Assembly: GCA_021841025.1 (NCBI GenBank) | Contig: JAKBWA010000064.1 | Location: forward strand, 1 to 64,000 | Origin: Bacillota bacterium | GTDB lineage: Bacteria; Bacillota; Sulfobacillia; Sulfobacillales; Sulfobacillaceae | Reading direction: 5' to 3' | DNA length: 64,000 bases | Shown: in pieces, positions 35,408 through 43,605 of the stretch | Layout: the number at the start of each line of letters is the position of its first letter | Position numbering within the stretch: the first letter of the stretch is position 1 | Made by a program: the position numbers and the translations under genes | Notes under the pieces: generated by a model | The model's input: only the letters and a program-made list of their open reading frames with translations | Databases searched by the model: none | Told to the model about the DNA's origin: nothing

Positions 35408-35816
35408 CGAATATTTCCTACCCTTCTTGCGCAATTGTAACCAAGAATCTCTAAGTATGCCACTGCTGGCATCAACCTGTAAAAATCGTTCACGCGCCCA
35501 ATTGTTTTTCGTAAAATATAACAAAATTTTTCTTGACACCCCTTGGAATGTCAGATCCTTCATGGTATTCTTAGAATGATTTCATTCTTGCGTAACTTTA
35601 TTCGAATGATTGCATCACAGGGTCAAAGTCGTATACTATTGTGGCTAGAGGTTTCTTGTGTCCTTCAGATGGACTATCCGCAACTTTCATCTTTAAATGA
35701 AGTACAACTATGAAGAATTTCTCACGTCTTTTTCGATGCATCTTTAATTATGCATGTTAATGCAAATTCATGGAATTTTATTTCTGTATATCACGTCCCG
35801 GAAAGAAGGGTCCAGT
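35408..35816. promoter_or_regulatory. divergent control region between glycosyltransferase operon and gltB
   Basis: On the plus strand TTGCAT (35610-35615) and TATACT (35632-35637), 16 bases apart, form a promoter for gltB. Upstream of it, AGAATGA-TT-TCATTCT (35573-35588) is a perfect 7-bp inverted repeat and ATTCGAAT another short palindrome, so a regulator may bind here. The left part may code for an N-terminal extension of the glycosyltransferase. Confidence 0.5.
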
Positions 35817-38800
35817 ATGAATTCACGTTCATCTTCGTCACTTGCCTATTTTGGTGTGGAACATGATGCCTGTGCCATTTTCGCGGCAATCGGCAAGAAA
35901 TCTCGTCCTGATGAATCGACTCCACTATGGCGGGTGGGAATTGATGCTTTACGCCGAATGGATCATCGTGCAGGTTGGGTTGACGGGCGAAGCGACGGCA
36001 CCGGACTTATGGTCGATATTCCCCGGGAGATCTGGGAAGAACGTCTTAGGCACCACGACATTTCCACCTATTCAGCCGATGATTCCCGGTTTTGGGTTCT
36101 ACAACTGGTAACGCCTGTTTCGTCGCGCCGCGAATCTCTGGGTACTTTAAACCAACAACTGCCAGCTTTAGGATTTCGCCGCCTTATGTCTCATATTGAG
36201 TTAACGGACGGTGTGCAAGCGTTGGATTCGCATGCCTTGTGGTATGAAGGGGATCTTACTGACACGTACCAGATTCATGAGGCGCTGGAGTCACTGGAAG
36301 AGAATTTTAGCGGTCTTATTGCTTCATTTAGCAATTCTTACATGGTCCTAAAAGTCACCGAAGGCCCTGATTCCCTGGAATCACAGCTGTCCGAATTGTT
36401 CAACGCAAATTTCCGGCCTCGCGCCATTATCGGTCACAACCGATTTTCTACCAACACCGCGACGGACTTATCACGTGTTCAGCCGTTTATTGGGTTGGCG
36501 CATAATGGAGAGATTGACACGATCGATCGGCTGCAGCATGAAATGGCCGCTCACGGTATACACCCTATTTTTGACGGTAGTGATTCGCAGAATTTGGACC
36601 GGTTACTCTCAGCCTTGGTGCTTAGAGATAAGCTTAGTCACGCAGAAGCAGTACGCGTCGCCATCAGTCCATCCCCGGCAATAATTAGCCAGCTTTCAGT
36701 GGAGCACCAGGCCTTGTGGGCCAAGATTCGAACTATTTGGGGAGCTTATGCTCAAGGTCCCGCAGCGATTGTTCACAGGCTAGGAAACAGCATCGTTGCT
36801 GCAGTAGACGCGATGGGATTGCGGCCCTTGTGGATTATAGAAACCCAAGATCATTTCATCCTTTCGTCGGAGCCTGGGATTACCCGGCCTAGCACGTGGA
36901 TTCAGGAGCCTCGTGTTCTGGGACCAGGGCAAATGATCGCCTTCGAATGGAGCTCTGAACAAGACGTTGCAGTCATTGATGAAGATACCGTCGTTCAGCG
37001 CTTATCTCAGAGGTTAATGAATGTATCCCATTCGCCTAAAATATGGTCAGCTAAATCAAACTTTAGTCCCCGACAGTCTTATCCCACGTGGTTTTATCGT
37101 ATGAATGGATGGCATAAAGATGACGAGCAACTCATACGGACATTCACCAATGAGCATCGTGAGCCCATTGCTTCGTTGGGCTTTGACGGACCTTTGGCTC
37201 CTTTCTCCGAGGCTCCTGTCAATATCAGCGATTATTTGCAGGAAACCGTCGCCGTGGTGACAAATCCCGCTTTGGACCGTGAACGGGAAGCGGAGCATTT
37301 TTCTTTGACCACCATCGTAGGGGGACGCTTTGACTGGAACCATTCCGATCCCCCCAAACCGTCTCCGGTCTTGCTCGAGTCTCCGTGGATAAATGACGAT
37401 GACCAGAATAATCTTGAAGGCTATTTTGCCACTCGCTCTTCCCGCTTAATTTTAACGCTTGAGGATGATCAAGATGAAATGGAGACGGTTGCACGGATAT
37501 CGCAGCAAGCGGTTGAAAACGCGGCCGCAGGTGCTTGCCTCATCATTCTCGACGATGGTCCTACTCTAAACAGTAATCAACTGGGACTCGATCCGACATT
37601 GGTCGTAGCCGCCATTGACAAAGCTCTGATTGAGGCAGGACTACGCAGGCATTGTTCTCTCATCGTCCGTTCCGCTATGATCCGCAACCTTCATGACGGG
37701 GCCGTCTTGCTGGGTCTGGGGGCAAATGCTCTTAATCCCTATTTGATTTGGAACCTTGCCCAGAGTGAGTTTAGTGCGGTAAAGACAGTTATGAACCAAG
37801 GTCTGGAAAAAATTATTTCGACCATGGGAATTCACGAACTGCAAGGGTATGGTCGTGTTTTTTCTGCCATTGGCCTTCCTGAAAACGTGGCCAGGTTGCT
37901 TCAAGTGAGAACCTTCGCGCCTCCAGCCTACGAAACGTGGTTGGGCTACAGGTCTGAACAGATGAACAACCGGCGCTCTGTTCGAAATGAAAATACCCGT
38001 TTACAACTCATACCTCGCGCAACCAATCATGTTTTTAAGACCGTGACAAAATTGGCAAACCGTTCGCTTGATCCCCGGGAATATGAAGAACGCCTGCATC
38101 AAGTGGAAAACAAATACCCAATTGCGCTCCGTCATACGGTAAGCTTTGACGCTATACAACCCGTAACAGACGATACTGCCGTGTCCCTTGACGTCGGTGA
38201 CCACTCGTTGCCGTTTGTTATTTCGTCGATGTCCTTTGGTTCTCAAGGAGAAACAGCTTTCCGTGCCTATGCGGAAGCGGGAAAACGCCTCAATATGTTA
38301 TCGATGAACGGAGAAGGCGGAGAAATCCCGGATATGATTGGCCGCTACTACTATTGGCGAGGACATCAAATCGCGTCGGGACGTTTTGGGGTCAACACCA
38401 ACTTGTTAAACGGGGCACGATACGCGGAAATTAAAATTGGCCAAGGAGCAAAACCTGGCGAAGGCGGCCACCTTCCCGGCAAGAAGGTTTCAGTGAAAGT
38501 TGCGCATGCGCGCAATGCCGTGCCCGGCGTGGATTTAATTTCACCCAGCAATAATCACGATCTTTATTCAATTGAAGACTTAAAGGAACTCATTGATGAA
38601 CTTAAGGAGGCCAATCCGGAACTTTTGGTATCTGTCAAGGTTCCTGTCGTGCCAAATATCGGTACCATTGCGATCGGTATTGTCAAAGCCGGTGCTGATG
38701 TGATAACTCTGTCCGGATTTGAGGGCGGCACAGGTGCTGCTAGAGCTCATGCATTACGCCACGTGGGCCTCCCTGCTGATATCGGTGTGCCCTTGACGCA

Positions 38801-40112
38801 TAGCGCACTGACTTTGACCGGACTTCGTGACCGGGTCGAAATATGGGCCGATGGCGGCTTGCGCAGCGCTGCCGATGCCGTGCGCATGATGTTGCTGGGA
38901 GCAAACCGCGTTGGATTTGGCACCCTGAGCATGATGGCGCTGGGTTGCACTGCCTGTCGCGGCTGTCAGTTGGATAGTTGCCATGTTGGTATTACCACCC
39001 AGATTGAATCAATTGAAGAGGCACGTGAACGCGGGCTTAAACGGTTCATTCCTCAAGACTATGACGCAGCTGTAGAGGGTTTGGTCAATGTATTCCAAGG
39101 TCTCGCGGAAGGCGTGCGCATGCACCTACGCGCACTAGGATTTCACTCTGCCCAAGATGCGGTCGGACAAATGCATTTGTTAAAGCAAACGGCAGGTCAG
39201 GACCGGGTTGGCTATGAGTCTTTTTTGAGTGAACTCTCAGAGATGGTGCAACAAGACGAATGGGTCGCTGAGGGTGGTAACCAAGCCGTAGGGCTTAGTG
39301 CCAATCCGGACATACGTCGAACCTCCGCAAGGGTTTTGCGTAACAGCCGTTCTATCGGTACCAATGTATCCGGTCAGCGCATTCGTTACAAGGATATAAA
39401 AACTCCTGTTATAAATCCCGTGGAGCGTGTTGCTGGTCAAGGGTTCGGAGCTTTTCTTGGTCATGGCGTTCATCTCATAGCCCATGGCGGTGCCCAGGAT
39501 GGAGTAGGAAAGGGAGCTTCTGGAGGGCTCATCGCGGTGGTCAAAGCCCCCAATGCCCAGGGCCGTTATTATGGAGGTCATGTAGGCAAAAGTATGGCCT
39601 ACGGCGCTCAGGCAGGCACATTTATTGTCCAGGGAGCAGCTGACGCACGAGCAGGTATCCGTTTAGCTGGCGCAGACGTCATAATCCTTGGCGAAGGCAT
39701 TCCAACCCCCAACCAAGCCCAGTCCCTATGGGAAAGCGCTGCCATCAAAGGATTTGGTTTCGAATATATGACACGCGGGCGGGGCATGGTCTTGGGTGAT
39801 CCCGGTCCGTGGTTTGCCTCGGGAATGACTGGCGGCGCGATTTACCTCCTTCATGACCCAGACAAAGGGTTATCACGAGAATATTTGGCCAGACGTCTTG
39901 CACATTCCGCAAAAGTCACGTTGGTGTCCGTTAACGAAAATGACATGGAGGAGATCCATAATCTGTTGGAACCAGTCCTGCGTGTTCTTTCTACGACTAA
40001 ACAGCACACGGCACTTTCTCGGATTGAAGAGATCATGGGCCACGTTCAAGAACGTTTCCTCAAAGTCGTTCCCGCTTCGGAACAAATGGACCCAGGCATA
40101 TCGACCGAATGA
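35817..40112 (+). CDS. gltB: glutamate synthase, large subunit
   Basis: Makes two glutamates from glutamine and 2-oxoglutarate. The N-terminal class II glutaminase domain has the likely nucleophile in 'FGVEHDACAIF' (C19 from this start), 'GHNRFSTNTATDLSRVQPF' and 'AHNGEIDTIDRL'. The FMN-binding synthase domain has 'RFGVNTNLLNGARYAEIKIG', 'KPGEGGHLPGKKV' and the 3Fe-4S cysteines 'CTACRGCQLDSC' near 1045-1055. A C-terminal GXGXG helix ('GGAQDGVGKGASGG') ends it. The nucleophile context 'ACAIF' differs from the usual 'ACGVGF'. ATG at 35817 with GAAGGG is preferred over the tracked ATG 21 codons upstream. No gltD is adjacent, so the electron donor partner is elsewhere. Confidence 0.94.
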   Translation: MNSRSSSSLAYFGVEHDACAIFAAIGKKSRPDESTPLWRVGIDALRRMDHRAGWVDGRSDGTGLMVDIPREIWEERLRHHDISTYSADDSRFWVLQLVTPVSSRRESLGTLNQQLPALGFRRLMSHIELTDGVQALDSHALWYEGDLTDTYQIHEALESLEENFSGLIASFSNSYMVLKVTEGPDSLESQLSELFNANFRPRAIIGHNRFSTNTATDLSRVQPFIGLAHNGEIDTIDRLQHEMAAHGIHPIFDGSDSQNLDRLLSALVLRDKLSHAEAVRVAISPSPAIISQLSVEHQALWAKIRTIWGAYAQGPAAIVHRLGNSIVAAVDAMGLRPLWIIETQDHFILSSEPGITRPSTWIQEPRVLGPGQMIAFEWSSEQDVAVIDEDTVVQRLSQRLMNVSHSPKIWSAKSNFSPRQSYPTWFYRMNGWHKDDEQLIRTFTNEHREPIASLGFDGPLAPFSEAPVNISDYLQETVAVVTNPALDREREAEHFSLTTIVGGRFDWNHSDPPKPSPVLLESPWINDDDQNNLEGYFATRSSRLILTLEDDQDEMETVARISQQAVENAAAGACLIILDDGPTLNSNQLGLDPTLVVAAIDKALIEAGLRRHCSLIVRSAMIRNLHDGAVLLGLGANALNPYLIWNLAQSEFSAVKTVMNQGLEKIISTMGIHELQGYGRVFSAIGLPENVARLLQVRTFAPPAYETWLGYRSEQMNNRRSVRNENTRLQLIPRATNHVFKTVTKLANRSLDPREYEERLHQVENKYPIALRHTVSFDAIQPVTDDTAVSLDVGDHSLPFVISSMSFGSQGETAFRAYAEAGKRLNMLSMNGEGGEIPDMIGRYYYWRGHQIASGRFGVNTNLLNGARYAEIKIGQGAKPGEGGHLPGKKVSVKVAHARNAVPGVDLISPSNNHDLYSIEDLKELIDELKEANPELLVSVKVPVVPNIGTIAIGIVKAGADVITLSGFEGGTGAARAHALRHVGLPADIGVPLTHSALTLTGLRDRVEIWADGGLRSAADAVRMMLLGANRVGFGTLSMMALGCTACRGCQLDSCHVGITTQIESIEEARERGLKRFIPQDYDAAVEGLVNVFQGLAEGVRMHLRALGFHSAQDAVGQMHLLKQTAGQDRVGYESFLSELSEMVQQDEWVAEGGNQAVGLSANPDIRRTSARVLRNSRSIGTNVSGQRIRYKDIKTPVINPVERVAGQGFGAFLGHGVHLIAHGGAQDGVGKGASGGLIAVVKAPNAQGRYYGGHVGKSMAYGAQAGTFIVQGAADARAGIRLAGADVIILGEGIPTPNQAQSLWESAAIKGFGFEYMTRGRGMVLGDPGPWFASGMTGGAIYLLHDPDKGLSREYLARRLAHSAKVTLVSVNENDMEEIHNLLEPVLRVLSTTKQHTALSRIEEIMGHVQERFLKVVPASEQMDPGISTE

Positions 40113-40123
40113 TCGTACTACCA

Positions 40124-40160
40124 TTAAAGCCCCGGGTCGCGACCCGGGGCTTTAATTTTT
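40124..40160 (+). terminator. intrinsic terminator of gltB
   Basis: A perfect 32-bp palindrome (40124-40155; arms AAAGCCCCGGGTCG and its complement) starts 11 bases after the gltB stop and is followed by TTTTT. It should also act on the other strand. Confidence 0.92.
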
Positions 40161-40266
40161 CTTTAGGCCGTGTCCGTCAAAAACCCACACCAAGCACGTG
40201 ATTACTTGTATTGTCTTCTCAGTCCATATAGTACAACTGCCCTTGACATCTTTTCGCAATCTCCTC

Positions 40267-40295
40267 TTGTGACAAAGTGTTCTTTTTCCTATAAT
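40267..40295 (+). promoter_or_regulatory. strong sigma-A-type promoter
   Basis: TTGTGA, 17 bases, then a perfect TATAAT. It fires into a stretch without a convincing ORF, ending at the hairpin near 40370, about 225 bases before the radical SAM gene. Confidence 0.6.
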
Positions 40296-40301
40296 ACGAA
40301 C

Positions 40302-40392
40302 AAATGTTTCTTTTGTGGATTAGAGTACGGGAAGCATCCCAAGTTAAGTGATCGGACTGTGTAGGATCAGCGCCTCTTGGCGCTTCCCCTTT
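40302..40392 (+). ncRNA. candidate small RNA or transcribed leader
   Basis: The stretch between the TATAAT promoter and a terminator-like hairpin (AGCGCC-TCTT-GGCGCT then TCCCCTTT, 40369-40392) would give a transcript of about 90 bases. It can fold locally (CGGGAAGCATCCC) and contains a 15-codon ORF without ribosome binding site. No known RNA family was recognised. It could instead be the attenuated leader of the radical SAM gene. Confidence 0.35.
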
Positions 40393-40522
40393 AAGGACTG
40401 GAACATAACACTCAGTGTCTCATGGAAGGAAAAGGATGCGGGTTTAGTCAGTTTAGTTTAGTCGCAATTAATGTATGATCAGCCTTCCGCTGAAGAGAAT
40501 AATCAGGAGAAAATTGGAATTG

Positions 40523-41509
40523 GTGACGCTGATAGAAGAAATGGAGGACCCGGAACAAATGGCTAATATCCGTCATATATCCCCGCGTCAGGTGCTAAAC
40601 GTCAATCACGGACGTTCAATGGGATTCGATTGGTCGGCGAATCCTTATCGTGGTTGCTCTCATGCTTGTCACTACTGCTACGCGCGTGATACCCACCGGT
40701 ATCTGGATTTGGGCATTGGACAAGACTTCAGCAAAACTCTATTCATCAAGGACAATTTCGGTAACGTGTTAAAGAAAAACTTAAGAAGGGTACCGTTAAA
40801 TGAAGTCATAACCTTAGGAACTGCCACTGACCCCTATCAGCCATTGGAGTCAAAATACCGTGTCACTCGCTCCATACTCGAAGTGGTAGCGGAAACGGGC
40901 CACGCTGTAACCATTACGACCAAATCTCCGCTCATTTTGAGAGATCTGGATCTGCTCTCAGTTATGGGACAACGCAGACAGTTGCACGTTCACATGAGTC
41001 TTATATCGCTAAATGGCCAAATCCTAAAAGTTCTGGAGCCAGGATCCCCAAGTCCTCAACGCCGGATCTCTACCATGGCCGAGCTTTTGAATCACGACAT
41101 TCCCACTGCGTGGTTCTTAGCTCCTATTCTCCCATTTATAACTGATGACGACGAGACACTACAATCCATTTTCGCTACGGCCCATGCTCTAAATATACGG
41201 TGGCTTATGGCCAGCGTCGGCCACTTTACTCCGTCTATGTATCAGTATTTTTATGATTTCTTGACCCGTACACCCCTAAGGACACGACTACAGCAATTTG
41301 CCGAAGTCTATCACAAGCCTAGCTATAAGATCGATGACACCTACCGGGCAAATCTCCGTCTGCGGCTGACTCGTCTCTATTTTCGGTACGGCATCCCCTC
41401 CTCGATCGAGCCCCCCCGAGGATTTCAGTGCTGGCATCAAAACGAATTTTCCTTCGACACCAACCAAAACTCTCGGGGCATAAGCAATTCTGTAAACGTT
41501 CACGCCTAA
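40523..41509 (+). CDS. radical SAM protein, SPL/Rv2578c-like
   Basis: The 4Fe-4S/SAM motif C-x3-C-x2-C is in 'NPYRGCSHACHYCYARDTHR'. 'FIKDNFGNVLKKNL', 'LGTATDPYQPLESKYRVTRS' and 'VTITTKSPLILRDLDLL' are the blocks of the spore-photoproduct-lyase-related family of uncharacterised radical SAM proteins. The real spore photoproduct lyase has a different C-terminal end, so DNA repair is only a possibility. The tracked ATG (40475) has no ribosome binding site; AGGAG at about 40505 favours TTG 40520 or GTG 40523, and I use the latter. It stands alone, with a gap on both sides. Confidence 0.85.
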   Translation: MTLIEEMEDPEQMANIRHISPRQVLNVNHGRSMGFDWSANPYRGCSHACHYCYARDTHRYLDLGIGQDFSKTLFIKDNFGNVLKKNLRRVPLNEVITLGTATDPYQPLESKYRVTRSILEVVAETGHAVTITTKSPLILRDLDLLSVMGQRRQLHVHMSLISLNGQILKVLEPGSPSPQRRISTMAELLNHDIPTAWFLAPILPFITDDDETLQSIFATAHALNIRWLMASVGHFTPSMYQYFYDFLTRTPLRTRLQQFAEVYHKPSYKIDDTYRANLRLRLTRLYFRYGIPSSIEPPRGFQCWHQNEFSFDTNQNSRGISNSVNVHA

Positions 41510-41912
41510 CACATTGACACTGCATGGACCCCTTGTCGTAATGAGAAGAGAAGACGATAACGATAGCGGCCTGATTCCCGTTGTTTGTGGCGTATTCCAT
41601 GTCTTGGCTCTTGCGTTTTCCTTTCCTCTTTTAACCTTGCACTTTGTACCTTGTACCTTGTACCTAATTGAGCGTCAGATGCTCTTGAGGCAACACCAAA
41701 TAGCCTTGCTCCCCAAGATCTGTTTGATGTCGGCGTGTCGGCCTCTGACACAAGACATTCAGACGAGGTGATGGCCGTAGAGAATGGCCATCAGGAAGCA
41801 GCGGCCTCAGCCATTGCCCCACAGCAGTCTCGCTAAATTCATTGATAATATGGCCCGATTATGGCATTATAAAGCATTAAGGAAATAGCGTATACCAGGG
41901 AGGCAAAAGGAC
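41510..41912. repeat. gene-poor region with 7-bp tandem repeat and hairpins
   Basis: TGTACCT is repeated three times head to tail at 41645-41665, preceded by a degenerate copy. A hairpin with 8-bp arms (TGATGGCC/GGCCATCA, 41769-41793) and a smaller one (GTGTC/GACAC) follow. The two tracked ORFs (plus 41514, minus 41506) translate these repeats and have no family features. No gene is supported. Confidence 0.5.
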
Positions 41913-43025
41913 GTGCAGAAAATTGTGGTCGCAGGAGGCGGATACGCCGGTTTAGGGGCCATTGGTGCCTTGCAAAAACTGCAAGACGCAGAAATCATCC
42001 TGATTGAACCGGGAAGCGGCCACCAATTAATTCCCGAGTTGCCGGAAGCTCTAGCAAAACACGGCAGTATCGACAACCACGTGGTGCCATATGATAGCCT
42101 GTTGGCTGAAACTCGGGTGAAATACATACGACATTATGTAACCAATGTGAATGTTGAGCGCCGTGTGGTCTGTTTAGACAACAAAGATGAAGTGTCATAC
42201 GACTGGCTCGTTTTAGCTACGGGTTCCGAGCCGGCCATGCCACCAATTCCAGGCCTGCGCGACGTTGCGCATACTTTGCGCGATGCGCACGATGCCCGAA
42301 AAATTAAGAATGAACTGCAATATGGCAAGGAACAGCGTGTCGCGGTGATAGGAGGCGGATTAACCGGCGTCGAAGTTGCTGGCATGCTCGCCGAAGACCA
42401 CGACGTGATTTTGGTGGAAGCGTTCGACCGACTGTTGCCTGCACTAGGTCTTGGACTGTCTCAATATGCCTACCGTCGACTTATTGCTGCCGGCGTCACC
42501 GTCGTGATGGGTCAGAAACTGGTACGGGTTAACCCTCCCCGCATTGAATTGGAAAAAGATCATTACGAGTACGATGTTCTTATCTGGGCTGGAGGCATCA
42601 CCCCGCCAAAATGGATTAAAACCACCGAATTGCCCTTGAATGTTGCTGGCTATCCCTTAGCCGATGCGTACGGACAAGTACTACCTCAGATTTTTGTCGC
42701 AGGTGATTTGTGGCATGTTGTTATCGATGGCCAGGAAATTCCGGCGACCGCGCAGTTGGCCGCAATTGCGGGGAATTTTGTCGGCGACACAATCATTAGC
42801 CGCATTACCAACGACGGTTCACCGGGACCCGCATTCCGTCCGCGCTTGCGCGGCATGCTCATTTCTCTGGATGAAGGCCAAGGGGTTGGGTGGGTTTTGC
42901 ATGGAGGTATTCCGGTGCGCGGATTCAGTGCTCGCACCCTAAAGAACATTTCATTTCAACAGTATCGGCTTAAATTGTCTAAAATCTTTGATCGTCCCTG
43001 GCCACTGTTAGAGCCACGGGATTGA
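41913..43025 (+). CDS. type II NADH dehydrogenase-like FAD oxidoreductase
   Basis: A two-dinucleotide-fold flavoprotein. FAD binds at 'VVAGGGYAGLGAIGAL' and 'LVLATGSEP', NAD(P)H at 'VAVIGGGLTGVEVAGMLAED', and the late FAD motif is 'QIFVAGDLWH'. The C-terminal third matches NDH-2 enzymes, which pass electrons from NADH to quinone without pumping protons. No redox Cys pair of sulfide:quinone reductase is seen, so that alternative is less likely. The start is GTG with GGGAGG nine bases upstream. 370 aa. Confidence 0.85.
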   Translation: MQKIVVAGGGYAGLGAIGALQKLQDAEIILIEPGSGHQLIPELPEALAKHGSIDNHVVPYDSLLAETRVKYIRHYVTNVNVERRVVCLDNKDEVSYDWLVLATGSEPAMPPIPGLRDVAHTLRDAHDARKIKNELQYGKEQRVAVIGGGLTGVEVAGMLAEDHDVILVEAFDRLLPALGLGLSQYAYRRLIAAGVTVVMGQKLVRVNPPRIELEKDHYEYDVLIWAGGITPPKWIKTTELPLNVAGYPLADAYGQVLPQIFVAGDLWHVVIDGQEIPATAQLAAIAGNFVGDTIISRITNDGSPGPAFRPRLRGMLISLDEGQGVGWVLHGGIPVRGFSARTLKNISFQQYRLKLSKIFDRPWPLLEPRD

Positions 43026-43129
43026 GGAAGGGTCCTCTTAAATCCCTACTCAAAAAGAATCAAACGTTCCGGTTGGCGTGAGAAAGTAAATTTCACCTCC
43101 ACACACCGCCCAACCGCAAGACTATGGTG

Positions 43130-43232
43130 GGATTTTTAGGCAAAAATCGCATTGAAGAAAGGAGATGCGGGGACGCTGCGGCTAAGCCTGATTGGCTGCC
43201 TTCCCGACTCGGGATGAAGTAACCCGCGGAAC
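43130..43232 (+). promoter_or_regulatory. structured leader of the DUF4064-like gene (riboswitch-like, unidentified)
   Basis: The 210-base leader folds well: TAGGC (43137-43141) can pair with GCCTT (43198-43202) and enclose a CGCAT/ATGCG stem (43148-43169), the phrase GGGACGC and an AGCC/GGCT stem. A CGGG/CCCG hairpin (43210-43226) follows close to the start codon. The order recalls known metabolite riboswitches, but none matches fully. Confidence 0.35.
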
Positions 43233-43235
43233 AAC

Positions 43236-43586
43236 ATGAAATATCTTGCCTTCGCGTTAGGTGTCATTGGAGGCATTGTCGGCGTTTTGGCTGGCCTCTT
43301 TGAGCACATTCCTGGTGTCTACGATGCTCTTTTGAAACACCTGAGCGGCTATGGTATTACATTTTCTCACATTACCATAGCCATGGGCATTCTGGGGATT
43401 ATTTCGGGTATTGTGTTCTTAATCAATGCCCGGTGGGCAGCATGGCTTGCGTTGATTGCCACTGTGGGTGGCGCTGTGGGGTCCTTTACTTTGTGGCTCA
43501 TGCCTGGCAGCTTCCTCTTCACAGCGGCGATATTAGGGTTTTTTGAAATTAGCCAAAGACAGCACAATAACAAACCTGTCCAATGA
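43236..43586 (+). CDS. DUF4064-like small membrane protein
   Basis: 116 residues with four hydrophobic segments: 'FALGVIGGIVGVLAGLF', 'IAMGILGIISGIVFLI', 'WAAWLALIATVGGAVGSF' and 'LFTAAILGFFEI'. The pattern resembles the DUF4064 family of unknown function. The ribosome binding site is weak (GCGGA). A long structured leader precedes it. Its stop is 20 bp from the stop of the convergent GH84 gene. Confidence 0.68.
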   Translation: MKYLAFALGVIGGIVGVLAGLFEHIPGVYDALLKHLSGYGITFSHITIAMGILGIISGIVFLINARWAAWLALIATVGGAVGSFTLWLMPGSFLFTAAILGFFEISQRQHNNKPVQ

Positions 43587-43605
43587 TACAACAGTTTCCA
43601 TCGCC

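Noticed and set aside
40170-40364. 64-codon plus ORF after the gltB terminator
   Set aside because: It spans a terminator flank and a promoter and has no ribosome binding site or family features.
41913-43025. Sulfide:quinone oxidoreductase instead of NDH-2
   Set aside because: The conserved redox cysteines of that family are not present.
43130-43232. Naming the leader a c-di-GMP (GEMM) or c-di-AMP (ydaO) riboswitch
   Set aside because: Only scattered phrases (GGCAAA, GGGACGC) match; the conserved order and receptor bases are missing.
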